Shown: positions 1 to 10,700 of the stretch, piece by piece
Layout: every line of letters starts with the position of its first letter
Numbering within the stretch: position 1 is the first letter of the stretch
Source: Chloromonas sp. AAM2
Taxonomy: Eukaryota > Chlorophyta > Chlorophyceae > Chlamydomonadales > Chlamydomonadaceae
Length of the DNA: 11,589 nucleotides
Assembly: GCA_004335635.1 (NCBI GenBank)
Contig: QAXH01000781.1
Span: 1-11,589, forward strand
Reading direction: 5' to 3'
The notes under the pieces: model-generated
What the model was told of the DNA's origin: nothing
The model's database searches: none
The model's input: only the letters and a program-made list of their open reading frames with translations
Position numbers and translations under genes: made by a program

Positions 1-61
1 CCCTCATCTGCGTGCGAGTGGGCTTGTTGCTCCTCTTCCTTGATTGTGTTGTCCTCTGCAG

Positions 62-269
62 AACACTTGCCTCAGTGCGGCAAGATCCCCTCGGTAGGTC
101 TGTCAAGCTGTAAGTCTACCCACAGAACATGACATTCACAAAGCCACCAGTTCTGATGCTGGGTGACTGCACGCTGTGGGAGGCTGTGCAAATATTAGGA
201 ACCATGCTCCTCCTGTCTGACAGTTGGCCCTGCTCTGCCTTCGGGTGTTGTTGGCCCTGGGCCTTGCCG
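62..269 (+). other. weak candidate for two short plus-strand exons (62-93 and 224-269)
   Basis: Two stretches are each bounded by a pyrimidine-rich AG acceptor and a GTAGGT donor: CTCTGCAG before 62 with TCG|GTAGGT at 93, and GTCTGACAG before 224 with GCCG|GTAGGT at 269. Read with matching phase they give HLPQCGKIPS and LALLCLRVLLALGLAG. They are short, no family is recognised and no TGTAA follows on this strand, so this may be chance. It could be the end of a convergent gene entering from the left. Confidence 0.15.
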
Positions 270-852
270 GTAGGTATGCACCTTTCACCTTCAGAACCAC
301 CTTCACTTGGTATCAACAGCAACCCTCACTCCTTTCCCTGCATGCTGCCATGACATGCATCCCTTGCTCATGTGGTTTGTAGTGCTGGTCAGTCAGTCTG
401 GCCAGGCTTTGCACGCGATAGATAGCTGGCTGTTGCTAGTTGGCTCGCGAACTCACGTTCCAAAGGCAGCCAATGCTACGACCCATGATACCTACTGACC
501 TGACTATTGACCCTGCTAATGGACCCGATGTTGATCGCCACTGAACCTTCCATGCAGCCGGCGATGGCCACGCACGTTGCATTTCGTGTGTCTGTGTGAC
601 GCTTTAGTTTTGTTCTGTTCGCCGAGTGGTCAAGAGATTAGTTGAGTTCTCTGGTAAAGCTGGTAGGTTGTGCGAGCGTCTCTTGTGTATGGAAGCGCGG
701 TGGTGATGCTGAGCGTCAAGGCAGAAGCAACCAACGGCTACACATGAACATCAAAGCAGATTATTTGCCTGACGCGTCTCTCTGCTGGTATGTTTGAACT
801 CTCTTTGAGGGTACTCAAGTCGCCGCAGCCAGCCATGAACAGTGCCCAGGTC
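270..852. other. no feature recognised
   Basis: Intergenic-looking sequence left of the ABCA 3' end. I see no gene family, repeat or RNA gene; the short open frames here have no recognisable content. Confidence 0.4.
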
Positions 853-875
853 TTACAATGCACTCAAGTGTTACA
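853..875 (-). terminator. candidate poly(A) signals (two TGTAA) for the ABCA gene
   Basis: Reading the minus strand past the TAA stop, the first TGTAA pentamers, the usual green-algal poly(A) signal, occur at 875-871 and 857-853. No other is present between there and 1641. They would give a 3' UTR of roughly 770-790 bases. Assignment is by motif only. Confidence 0.35.
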
Positions 876-1640
876 GGTCTGACGTGTCTCCCATAGTGTG
901 CTTAGATCAGGTCAAACACTAAATAGTGAGGATCTGCTAGCATACTGTTGATTTTTCTGGCGAGACAAAACGGCAGGCATAGACAAAAAGAATGCCAGCA
1001 TAGCCGGTACCAGCACAACCAGCCAACCCAGACAACGCCAAAAGACCAGTAAAATGCCTGTAGATCAGCATAGCACCCGGTTGGCCAGCATCAACAAGAA
1101 GTATAGGTTCATTGACTTCAGAACGCCTGGTCGGAAACCTGACAAGTCTTGATCAATTGCATGGTGGAGTGTTTGTTCCGTGCTCCACACTTGCTGCGGT
1201 GCAGTCACCTATAGTTAGTGACAGATCCCGCTGCCGCGAAGTCCTGTTTTACCCTTTCCAGTACGTCAGTGGCGTCCTAAACAACTGCACTTAAATAATA
1301 AGACCAGCGGCTAGTCACTGCTGTGACCACTGTTCAATACCTTCGGAGTACTGCAAGGACTAGTCGGACCTGAAGTGGCGAGGGCTAGCAAGCGTTAAGA
1401 TAAGGTAGAAAAAGAAACGTAAACCTGCATGACTGTATCTCGGATGGCCAGATGCAGGAAGCCAGAAACCTGCATGGGTTGGAGTAATACATCCTTGTTC
1501 GCAAAGTAAGTGCAAATCAAATCTGCCTCGTACCATGCAGCTGCTGTGGTCTAACCGCAGGCGCGTGACGTCACAAACTCAACCTACCATTTGCAGCTAC
1601 TAACTTGCCTGTTCAAACACGCTGGCTACGTTGCTCAGTT
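876..1640 (-). other. probable 3' UTR of the ABCA gene; nothing else recognised
   Basis: This stretch lies between the ABCA stop and the first TGTAA motifs. It has many stops in all frames, no repeats of note and no recognisable coding or RNA gene. The 3' UTR reading is inferred from position. Confidence 0.35.
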
Positions 1641-1798
1641 TTATTTGGCAGTGGCATCCGCCTCTGACTCCTTTGCTGTATCTGTACTCTCATGAGCGTC
1701 TGCCAACTGTCGCTGCTGCTCGCTTGACGCGACAATCGCGTCGAAAACGTGCGACAGGGTCGCACTGGCCACGCTCCAGTCCAGCACGGCCAAGCCGC
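1641..1798 (-). CDS. ABCA exon 14: last exon and stop
   Basis: Encodes [20 protein letters not shown] and an acidic, Gln-rich tail ending in a TAA stop. The pattern W-x-x-x-x-x-T-L-x-x-V-F is the conserved end of ABCA C-terminal domains (WGLADTTLEDVF in plants). The acceptor is TTGTAG|GC. The tail of about 28 residues after the motif is hydrophilic and unremarkable. Confidence 0.88.
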
Positions 1799-4700
1799 CT
1801 ACAACGCATAGTGACACGTAACAAACTGTTTGTTGGACGCTGCAGTAAAGCGCAGCTTGGATAATGGAATTCTGAAGTCCAGGTCGTCGGAGTTCTTTGC
1901 CTGTCTCTGTCAACGCTGTTGAATCATTCATACCGCGTTGAATCAACAGCCGTATTAATTGAACACGGCAAGCCTGTATGGAGAGGCAGGGCTGTAAAGC
2001 CGTGCTACGCTCATGGTCTGCTTGATTTGGGCCTGCTGTGACAGATGGCAACTTCCGAGCATTTCACATGCAACCTGAAAAATGTCAAGATGGCCGCACA
2101 ATGAGCACACATAACCATACTAACCACAAGATGAGCAAACACAGCCAAAGATGCAAGGCTGAACGTCAAGGCATGTCATGTGGGAAGCGGTCAGGCAGAG
2201 AAGGGACCACAGAAAACGATTAGAAACTCGCGAAAACGGCCAACGCATCCAAAATGCGTCAGGCCTGGGTCTGCCCAGCATATTGTGTAGCAAGTATGGA
2301 TATGCATATGAGTTGGCACTGCGAAAGCTGGCGAGACTTTACTTGAGTCTTCACTTGGAGCCAACCCCCGGACCCGGAGGAGCCTCGGTGAGTCAGGGAG
2401 GGGTTCACAAGCAAATGCGATGCCGTACAAGTAGTGTGTAATCAGAAGTAGTCAATGGAAGGCCTGCTTTTGCATGTGGAATGCGCTTGCCTTGTTGCTG
2501 TCGCTGGTGGGTGGCCAGTTGCTTGACCTCCGTGAAAAGCTGCGCGATCGGGGCCTGGTCGCGAGGCACCTCCCAGCGATGCGCGCCACCCGCCGCCGCC
2601 ACCAGGCGCGCCTTCCCGTTTCCGCAACTCGCGAGCGCTGACACCTGCTCCTGTAGCAAAGCAGACTGGTACGCCGGAACTGTCACGCTCAGTAGCAAAC
2701 TCCGGGAGTAACGGCCAGCCAGCTCCTGTGCGGCAGACAATGCACAACAGTTCTGAACGTCAGGTCTGCACGCGCGAAGCTCCAGCCTCGAGCCAATCAC
2801 AGCAACTTGACGGGGGCGCAAGGAAGCCGAAACGTCAGATAAGAACCCAGCGGCTCTAGTACTGTTTCGTAGTGGTTAGCTGCAAGGCCAGCTGCAAGCC
2901 AGGCCAGAACGGACCCGGTGCAAGAACGTTCATTTCAAAAGGTCAGAAATGCAAACAACTGCTAACCACCACAACTGTTGTGACGTACCTGTGCGCTGCC
3001 AATGCACCTGAGGTAGCCTGCCACGAAAACCCCCAGCCTGTCGCACAGGGCCTCTGCCTCCTGCATGCTGTGGGTGGTCAGCACCACTGCCGTGTCGCCA
3101 TGGGCACGAGCTGCACGAATGGCCTGCATGCATGAGCATAATATGGTAACGACATTAGGCTCGTGAGTACACTGACTCGTAGTGGTGGTGGCGCATGAAG
3201 ACATTGGGGTGGAGCAGGACTAGCAGTGCATTGCATTGTTGAAAGAGAGTGCCGCTTCGCGGAAGGAAGTGGCAGGCGATTGTGGGGTGTGCTGGTCAAG
3301 CGCCACGTTTGATTGTAGATCATGGTGTAGCTTCTCAAAGAAAAGGTAGCCGACCGGGCCAAAACTAGTCCTGCTTGCAACCCTAGGCATGGATTGCGAG
3401 ATCAGAATCCAAGCACAAGCGGTCAAACCATCATGCGACACAATCTTCCGAATCTCAGCGTCACAAAGTCGAACCAGAACCGCGGCTCTTACCTGCCAAA
3501 GCGCGGCGCGAGATGCAGGGTCAATGCCCGCAGACGGCTCATCGAGAAACACGCAGCGGGGCGCACCGAGCAGCGAGATAGCCACAGCCAGGCGGCGTCG
3601 CATGCCACCACTGCACAACAGACAAAGAGGCGAGCCAACGCCAAACTTCTCGTCGATGCTATGGTAATGCGTGAGGCAGGAGCGGGAGTGTCCGTGCCAC
3701 GACAATGCATGAGATACAGCTGGCGATGATCGAGTGTGCGAACAAGCCGCAACGTGCAACATGCACCTAACTTGCCCAAAGACGCAGAAGGTCGCTTGGC
3801 AAACAACAATCACCGTATGACTCCTATGAGTGACTCCTATGAGTGACTCCTATGAGTGACTCCTACGAGTGACTCCTATGAGTGACTCCTACGAGTGACT
3901 CCTACGAGTGACTCCTACGAGTGACTCCTACGAGCGACTCCTACAGTGACTCCTATGAGTGACTCCTATGAATCCCGTGCATGTCAAAGGGCAGTGGTTG
4001 AAACGTGCAGCACGAGCACACCTGAAGGACCCCGCTGGCTTGGACGCCAGGGCGGTTTTCACGGCGGGCTTGACCACCGGCTCGTCAGGTTCATCGAGAG
4101 GAAGACCGCCGGGATTGGCAGGCGGGGCCATACTCTGAGGGTCCTCGCCTGCACACGCCGTACGGCAAGCAGGATCAGTCAATGCACACGCCATCGCACA
4201 CACACAATTGCATCATTTAGTCGCCTTTGCCCAGGTCACGCAGTCAGAGTCAGTGGAAGCCCTAGCAGGGTGGGTCGACGTTCATGCAGGTGCGCAATCG
4301 TATATCCCGTCAGTCATTTGGCACAGTTTTACCTCACAAATACACGGGTCACAGAGGACACGGAACGGGATGGGCACCGCCCTGGCCTACTCTGAGCAAG
4401 AAAGCAAAACGAGCGCAGGGAACAAAGCAGGTACCCCATGCCACAAAACAAGAACACCAGGCAGCGCTATGTGTCCTTGCCAGAGAAAGCAGTGAGTGAA
4501 GTAGATACATTTATACCGGAATCAGCACGTGGTGACAGTCAGTGTAACTGCTGCTTCTTGGCGTCTCGCGCCGGCCTAGCACCCAAGCCCTCCTGGCCTG
4601 GCGCCCAAGCTGGCATAATTGACGCGCATGCAAGCACAGCACTCATACACGGCCGTACATCGCCACAAAGCTGACTCAGTGGCACGTGTGCCACGTGTAA

Positions 4701-7700
4701 AGCACGTGTTGGCCGTTACCTGTGAGCCCCAGCAGCCTGAGCTGCTCATGCACCGCATCCTTGAGCTTGGCCCCGGCCAGGCCCCTCAGGCGCCCGTAGC
4801 AGTACAGATGCTCCTCCGCGGACAGGCTGCCCCACAGCACGTCGTGCTGCAAGGCAAAGGGTGCGGGTTAAGTGTAAAGTAGGGTTAGTGATAGGGTAGG
4901 GCAAGCTAGAGCACAGGAATTAAGTCTGTAGCAAAGGGCGTCGTAAGGAGGGAAGGTTGGGGATGCCTTGTGCAATGGCCTGGTTAGGGTTTAGGGTTAG
5001 TTTAGGGGTTATCAGGGTTAGGGTTTAGGGTAGGTTGGGGGATGCCCTGTGAACTGGCATGCGTTATCTCCTCCAGGGCGGGTGCTGACAGCCCTGCGCA
5101 TGGTGATGGCTATCTTGTACGTGCGTGCACCATGCCAGGGCAGCAAGCCTGCAGAGGCAGCAAGCATGGCCGCCGCGACCGGGCTTGCTGCTCCCACACC
5201 ATGTCGTGGCCAGTAAGAGATATTATCTTATATTCAGGGCATTATATATTACATTGTATATATATATATTCATCTGACAGATACCCGCCAGTTTTGCCGT
5301 CTCCCTTGCCGCATCTTGACCACAAAAAGATGATATCAGAACTTGATGGATTTGCTATTAAAATAATAAAGTCACCTGAGGGCAGATGCCCGCCAGCGTT
5401 GCCGTTGCCTGCTGCTCCCTTGCCACGTCGTGGCCACACAGCAACACCTGACCCTCCGAGGGCTCCATCAGCCCTTGCATCATGCGGAGGCACGTGGTCT
5501 TGCCTGAAGAAGAGAAACCGACAGCACATGCCATAGGTCGTTAAGGAGGTGAAACCGCGACAACTACATCCGAGTAGGGCACGACTGAGCACATGAACAG
5601 TCAGCACAGGGCAGACTTCAATGCCCAATTTCTGGTCCATCCGTCACATACACAACAGCCAGCTGACTGGTCACCCAACCGACTCAACCAACTTACCGGC
5701 TCCGTTGGGCCCCAGCAGTCCGAACATCTCCCCTCGGTCCACCGACAGCCACAGCCCCGACACGGCCACGTGCTCCCGCTTTCCGCCGCCCTTGGCCCCT
5801 TTGGCGGGGGTGACGGGCACGCGGGACGCAAACACACGCCGCACGCCCCTAAGCAATACGGCAGGCGCCAGCGGCGGGACGGAGTGGGGGGCCAGGGTGG
5901 GGTAGGCTGGGGTGGCCGTGACGGGAACGGTGGCGGCGCCATGAGGGGTGGAAATGGGTAAGAATCCGTCAGAAACGGCCGCCGCTACCTCCCGCTCGCC
6001 CGCCCACACCTCTTCCCCCCGATCCCCGCCCTTCCTGCCACCCTTCACCCTTGCCGTAAGGGCCGCCAGCCAGCCCCCCAGGCCCACCCCGCCGACCTCG
6101 CCCGAACCCCCGCCGGTCGATCCGCTCTTTCCCGTCCCCGCCGGGGGCTGTTGTAAGGCTTCCCAGAGCCGCTCCACCCGCTCCCGCTCCATTTGCACAT
6201 CAGCGCCCTCTTGACCCCAGCTCGCCGCTTCATCTCCACCTCCAGGCGCTGTCTTCTCCTGCGCCACTCCCGCACTCCCATTGCCCGCTCCCGCCGCGTT
6301 CAAAACCCCAACGCCCGTCCTGCCATTGCCATTTGGGTCTGCCGTGCTGCATGCACCACTTCCGGCCCCGCCATTCATATCCCTGCTGTTTGTGTCCCTG
6401 TCCTTCAGTAAGTGTATGGAGGAGACGCCAGGGGCAAGGCCGCTGACAGCATGGCCGTTGATTCCGTTCCCGGTGCCGTTACAATCGTTACCCTGCTGGC
6501 ACAAAAACACATGGCAACGAAACGGTCAACTGTTAAGGGTGTACAGGCGACCCGGATTTCTAGTGGCGCATCAAATGTGTGACATGTGTGAGGTGTGTGA
6601 GGTGTGTGAGGTGTGTGAGGTGTGTGAGGTGTGTGAGCCGCGCCCAGTGGCACCTGCCACATGAGCCCCAGTTGTCACATTCGTTCGTGTCAGTGGCACC
6701 TGTCACATGAGCCCCAGTCGTCACATGCGTTCGTGTCAGTGGCACCTGTCACATGAGCCCCAGTCGTCACATTCGTTCGTGTCAGTGACACCTGTCACAT
6801 GAGCCCCAGTTGTCACATTCGTTCGTGTCAGTGGCACCTGTCACATGAGCCCCAGTTCGACCTCAGTAACAGGCAGCGACCTCAGTGACAGGCAGCGACC
6901 TCAGTGACAGGCAGCGACCTCAGTGACAGGCAGCGACCTCAGTGACAGGCAGCGACCTCAGTGACAGGCAGCGACCTCAGTCACAGGCAGTGACCTCGGT
7001 CACAGGCAGTGAGCTCAGTCACAGGCAGTGAGCGAAGTGACAGGCAGTGACCTCAGTCACAGGCAGTGAGCGAAGTGACAGGCAGTGAGCGAAGTGACAG
7101 GCAGTGACCTCAGTGACAGGCAGTGACCTCAGTCACAGGCAGTGACCTCAGCAACAGGCAGTGACCTCAGCAACAGGCAGTGACCTCAGCAACAGGCAGT
7201 GACCTCAGTCACAGGCAGTGACCTCAGTCACAGGCAGTGACCTCAGTCACAGGCAATGAGCGAAGTGACATGCTCTCTGAGGATCACGATAAAGTAACCC
7301 AAGCCCCTGGGGGTACCATTAAAGCTCTGGACTGTCAGGAAGGAACGTTGCAAATCAATCCACTCTTGTGGCACTACCACTGTCCCTTTATCTAGTCTGT
7401 GGCCTTGACTTTGGCGGCTCCGTCCTGTTTTGTTTTGGGTTGGCCTGCCTTGCCTGCTTTGTTCCCTGCCTTCGTTCTGCTTTCTTGCTCAGGGTAGGCC
7501 AGGGCGGTGCCCATCCCGTTCCGTGCCCTCTGACAGCTTCCCTGGTGTAAATACATATATATACTGTCCAACACATGCGAGCGCCAGTCACCCACCCACA
7601 TGGGCGTGCTCTGACCATACCCAGTCTAACCCATGCACATACCCGATGCGTCTGAGGTGTCCGTTGACGCGCCCAGGGCAGGCATGTGTACAGCTTGTAA

Positions 7701-10700
7701 GGGGCGGCAGCAAGAAACGTCCGCACGCCCGCGCCCTGGCTCCAGAACCAGTCCCAGCCACGTGGGTCCTCGGGGGCCAGCTGAAACCCTAATGGGAAAA
7801 ACGGGTGGCGGCGCGGCCCTGACAGGTCGCCACTGCCGAACACCTGCAGTCGACAACGGACAGTAGCCACAGTCACGCTTGAACACTCAAATACATACAC
7901 AGTCAACTTTTAATGTGTGGTTCGACTTGCAGCTATTGAGGAACATAGTTGTGCGTTTCTTGGGCAGGCAGGACGGCCCAATCCAGTCTTACCCTTCAAA
8001 GCAATCATGTACTTGCTAGGTTTTGATGAGGTTGGGACAGTGGCCCATTTGCCTTCCTGCCTTTGTTTTGTGTTATTCCTTCTTTGCTCACGCCAGGTCA
8101 GAGTCCCGTGTCCTGTGGCAGCTGGTGGAAAACGGACGTGGAAACCAGAGACGTTTCCCGTTACCTGGTCCCAGTAGAACGTGCACCAGCAGCCCACGAA
8201 GGTGTGCATGACCATGAAGGCGAGGGAGGTGCTGAAACCGCCGCCATCCTCTCGGTCGAGCTGAAAGGTTAGACCTGGAAAACGGCAGGTGAGGGGTGGG
8301 GTTGGAGGCCAAGCACGTGCATACAAGTGGCAGGAATGGCGCTTATGGAGCGTCCGAGTCTCCTCCTTTCTTGTGCAGGTAAGGTGGTCCGGGCGATCCC
8401 TGGCTGGGTGGTAGCTTTCGTCTTGCTTCTTCACCTGTTTCCGTTTCTGTTTCAGTTTCCAAGAAAAGTGCTCAGGCTAGCTCACACACGAGGTACAGTC
8501 ACAAAAGTGTGCAGGCCCCAGACCCGTTTCTTCACCCGTTTCTTCACCCGTTTCTCACCCGATCCCGCGCCAGAGGTTGCCAGGAACGCGTACTGCGACA
8601 CTTCCCACAGCGCTCTGAACAGCGCAAAGGGCGGCACCAGCGCCTCCAGCAGCAGAGCCAGCCATGTGGGGCCGGACTGGACAAACTGAGCAGGGCAGGA
8701 AGCAGGCGAGTGCGTATGGATTGAAAATCTTCAGCCTCTCAAGGAGAAATTGAGTGTAGTGAGGTGTGTTCGCATTGATGTAAATAGTGAGGGGTTTTCG
8801 GGCTTGGTACCAGCAGCCCAACGCGAACTCTGAACTTCTTTCTCAGGGTAGGTCAGGGCGGTACACATCCCGATCCGTGTCATGTGACGGCTTCCCTGAT
8901 GTAAAGTTGCCTTGAATACTGAGCTTTCTCCTTGGCCTTCATTGGGAAAGGCATGGGTTGACAGGGAGGCTTTAGGCACCAGACAGCTTGTGTTGATTGC
9001 GTACAGTATGCTTTCCATACGAGAAACGTCAGGCTTGCTTGCCGGATTCTAACCACCCTTGACAGCAAGGTGCGGAATGAACGCTGAGGAGACAGGGACC
9101 ACCTTCTTACCACTGCCAGCAGGTCACAAACATTGGAATCACATTGTCCAGGCTTCTTTGCAGCTTCTACAATGTGAGTCACTTGTGTCCAACCGCAGCC
9201 AACCTTAGCTGACCCCAACTAACCCCAACTAACCCCAACTAACACTGGTCCGAAAAGCAACATGCGCCCTTGCGTCCTATCATGCATCGCGCTTTCACCA
9301 CGTTCGTCAGATTTCACAGTCGTTCTCACAACTGCAATGGTGCCGAAACCCACATGCATTTTCCGCCCGTTGTTTCTAGCTGCGCCTGCTCAACCCATGT
9401 CTGACAGCCTTTGGAAGTACGCCTTTGTTTGTCCACGGTGCTTTGACTTCTGTGTTCGTTGCTTTTTGCGCCTTGAAGTTGCAATCTGTTGCTCAGGGTT
9501 GGTTAGGACGGTGTCCTGCCTCGTCTCTTGCATGGCTTGCTAGCTTTGTGGACCCCCCTGATGTAATCAATATACACATACCTACACCACCACCAGGTTC
9601 GTAGCCAACCCCAGCCAATCTTAGCCAGCTCTGGCTAAACCTAGCTGACCCTAGCCCGCCCTACCCCCCTACCTGCACCACCACCAGGTTGGCCACCAGT
9701 CCACTGAAGATCAGCAGCGCCACGGCTGCCAGCACACCCGACTGCACATCCTGCGAAAGGGAGTGCAAAGACACCCAAGTGTGGATGAGAGTTAGGGTGG
9801 GGATGAGAGGCAGGTTTTAGGGTCGGGGTGGGGTTGGCTCGGTCCAGAGGCTGGAATCACTACTCCGCACTAAAGGTCAAAACGTCAAGCAAGCCATGCT
9901 GAGTTGCTGTTACAGAATACATATATATATATATATATATATATTGATTACACCAGGGGGGCCCACATGCATTGAGCGCGAACGCTAGCAAGCCATGTCA
10001 GAGGCGAGGCTGGATACCGTCCTAACCAACCCTGAGCAACAGAAGGCAACTTCAAGGCGCAAAGAGCAAGGAACACAAAGTCAAAGCACCGGGGACAAAC
10101 AATGGCGTACTGCCAAAGGCTGTCAGACATGGGTTGAGCAGGCGCAGCTAGAAACAAAGGACGGGAAATAAAGTCGGGGCCTAAGATGGCAGCCGTGTCA
10201 GGGCCTGGCAGTGGCTATGATAGCTAACGGATGTTGGATGGTTCAAGCTAGAAACAAAGCACGAGCAACCAAATCTATCCCTGTGCAACAGAAGGAAACG
10301 TTCAGGAGAGTGCAGTTGGATCAGATCAAGAGTGCCACCTCGGCCACGAGTATTCATATATCTGTGTTTATGCCCATGACAGGCTTACCGTGTAGAACAC
10401 AGACATCCAGCCCGCCAGGCCGTACATGGCATGAAACCACACCAAGTACAGCACGATCTGCACACGTTGTGGGGCATGTCACATGTGGCCTGGGACGTGT
10501 GGCATGTGATCCGGGACATGAGGCATGTGATCTGGGACATGAGGCATGTGATCTGGGACATGAGTCATGTGATCCGGGACATGAGTCATGTGATCTGGGA
10601 CATGAGTCATGTGATCTGGGACATGAGGCATGTGATCTGGGACATGAGGCATGTGATCTGGGACATGAGGCATGTGATCTGGGACATGAGTCATGTGATC

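Noticed and set aside
1..852. A convergent protein-coding gene on the plus strand
   Set aside because: Only two very short exon-like stretches with good splice borders are seen; no family match, no long frame and no TGTAA downstream. Kept only as a low-confidence note.
1641..2051. Stand-alone 136-residue minus-strand gene
   Set aside because: Only the last 51 residues resemble a known family (end of the ABCA C-terminal domain), and an acceptor lies exactly before them. The upstream part is intron read-through.
3818..3972. CRISPR-like repeat array (also considered for 6858-7275 and 10471-10975)
   Set aside because: Units are directly contiguous with no unique spacers, and the setting is a eukaryotic intron. 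These are minisatellites.
4576..4882. Plus-strand frame opposite exon 9 (87 residues)
   Set aside because: The minus strand reads [14 protein letters not shown] in the right phase between good splice sites; the plus frame is its shadow.
5593..6214. Plus-strand Pro/Ser/Arg-rich frames opposite exon 7
   Set aside because: They mirror the GC-rich coding strand of exon 7. The minus strand carries the recognisable ATPase start, so these are antisense shadows.
5671..6510. Stand-alone 279-residue minus-strand gene
   Set aside because: It ends just past GPNGAGK in the middle of Walker A. The donor GCCG|GTAAGT joins it in phase to KTTCLRMM at 5503, so it is an exon, not a gene.
6405..6745. Short repeat-peptide frames ([18 protein letters not shown]) over the 9-bp array
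   Set aside because: Nine bases is a multiple of three, so any frame without a stop stays open. No start context or family; intronic.
7388..7601. Minus-strand peptide [25 protein letters not shown] frame, also seen at 4284-4450 and 8731-9018
   Set aside because: The shared peptide comes from copies A, B and C of the SINE-like element read in one frame. Frames are broken differently in each copy and give no known protein.
9350..10170. Terminal inverted repeats of one DNA transposon (copies D and E as its ends)
   Set aside because: The interior holds a genuine ABCA exon in phase with its neighbours, and other single copies of the same element occur elsewhere in the gene. Two separate insertions fit better.
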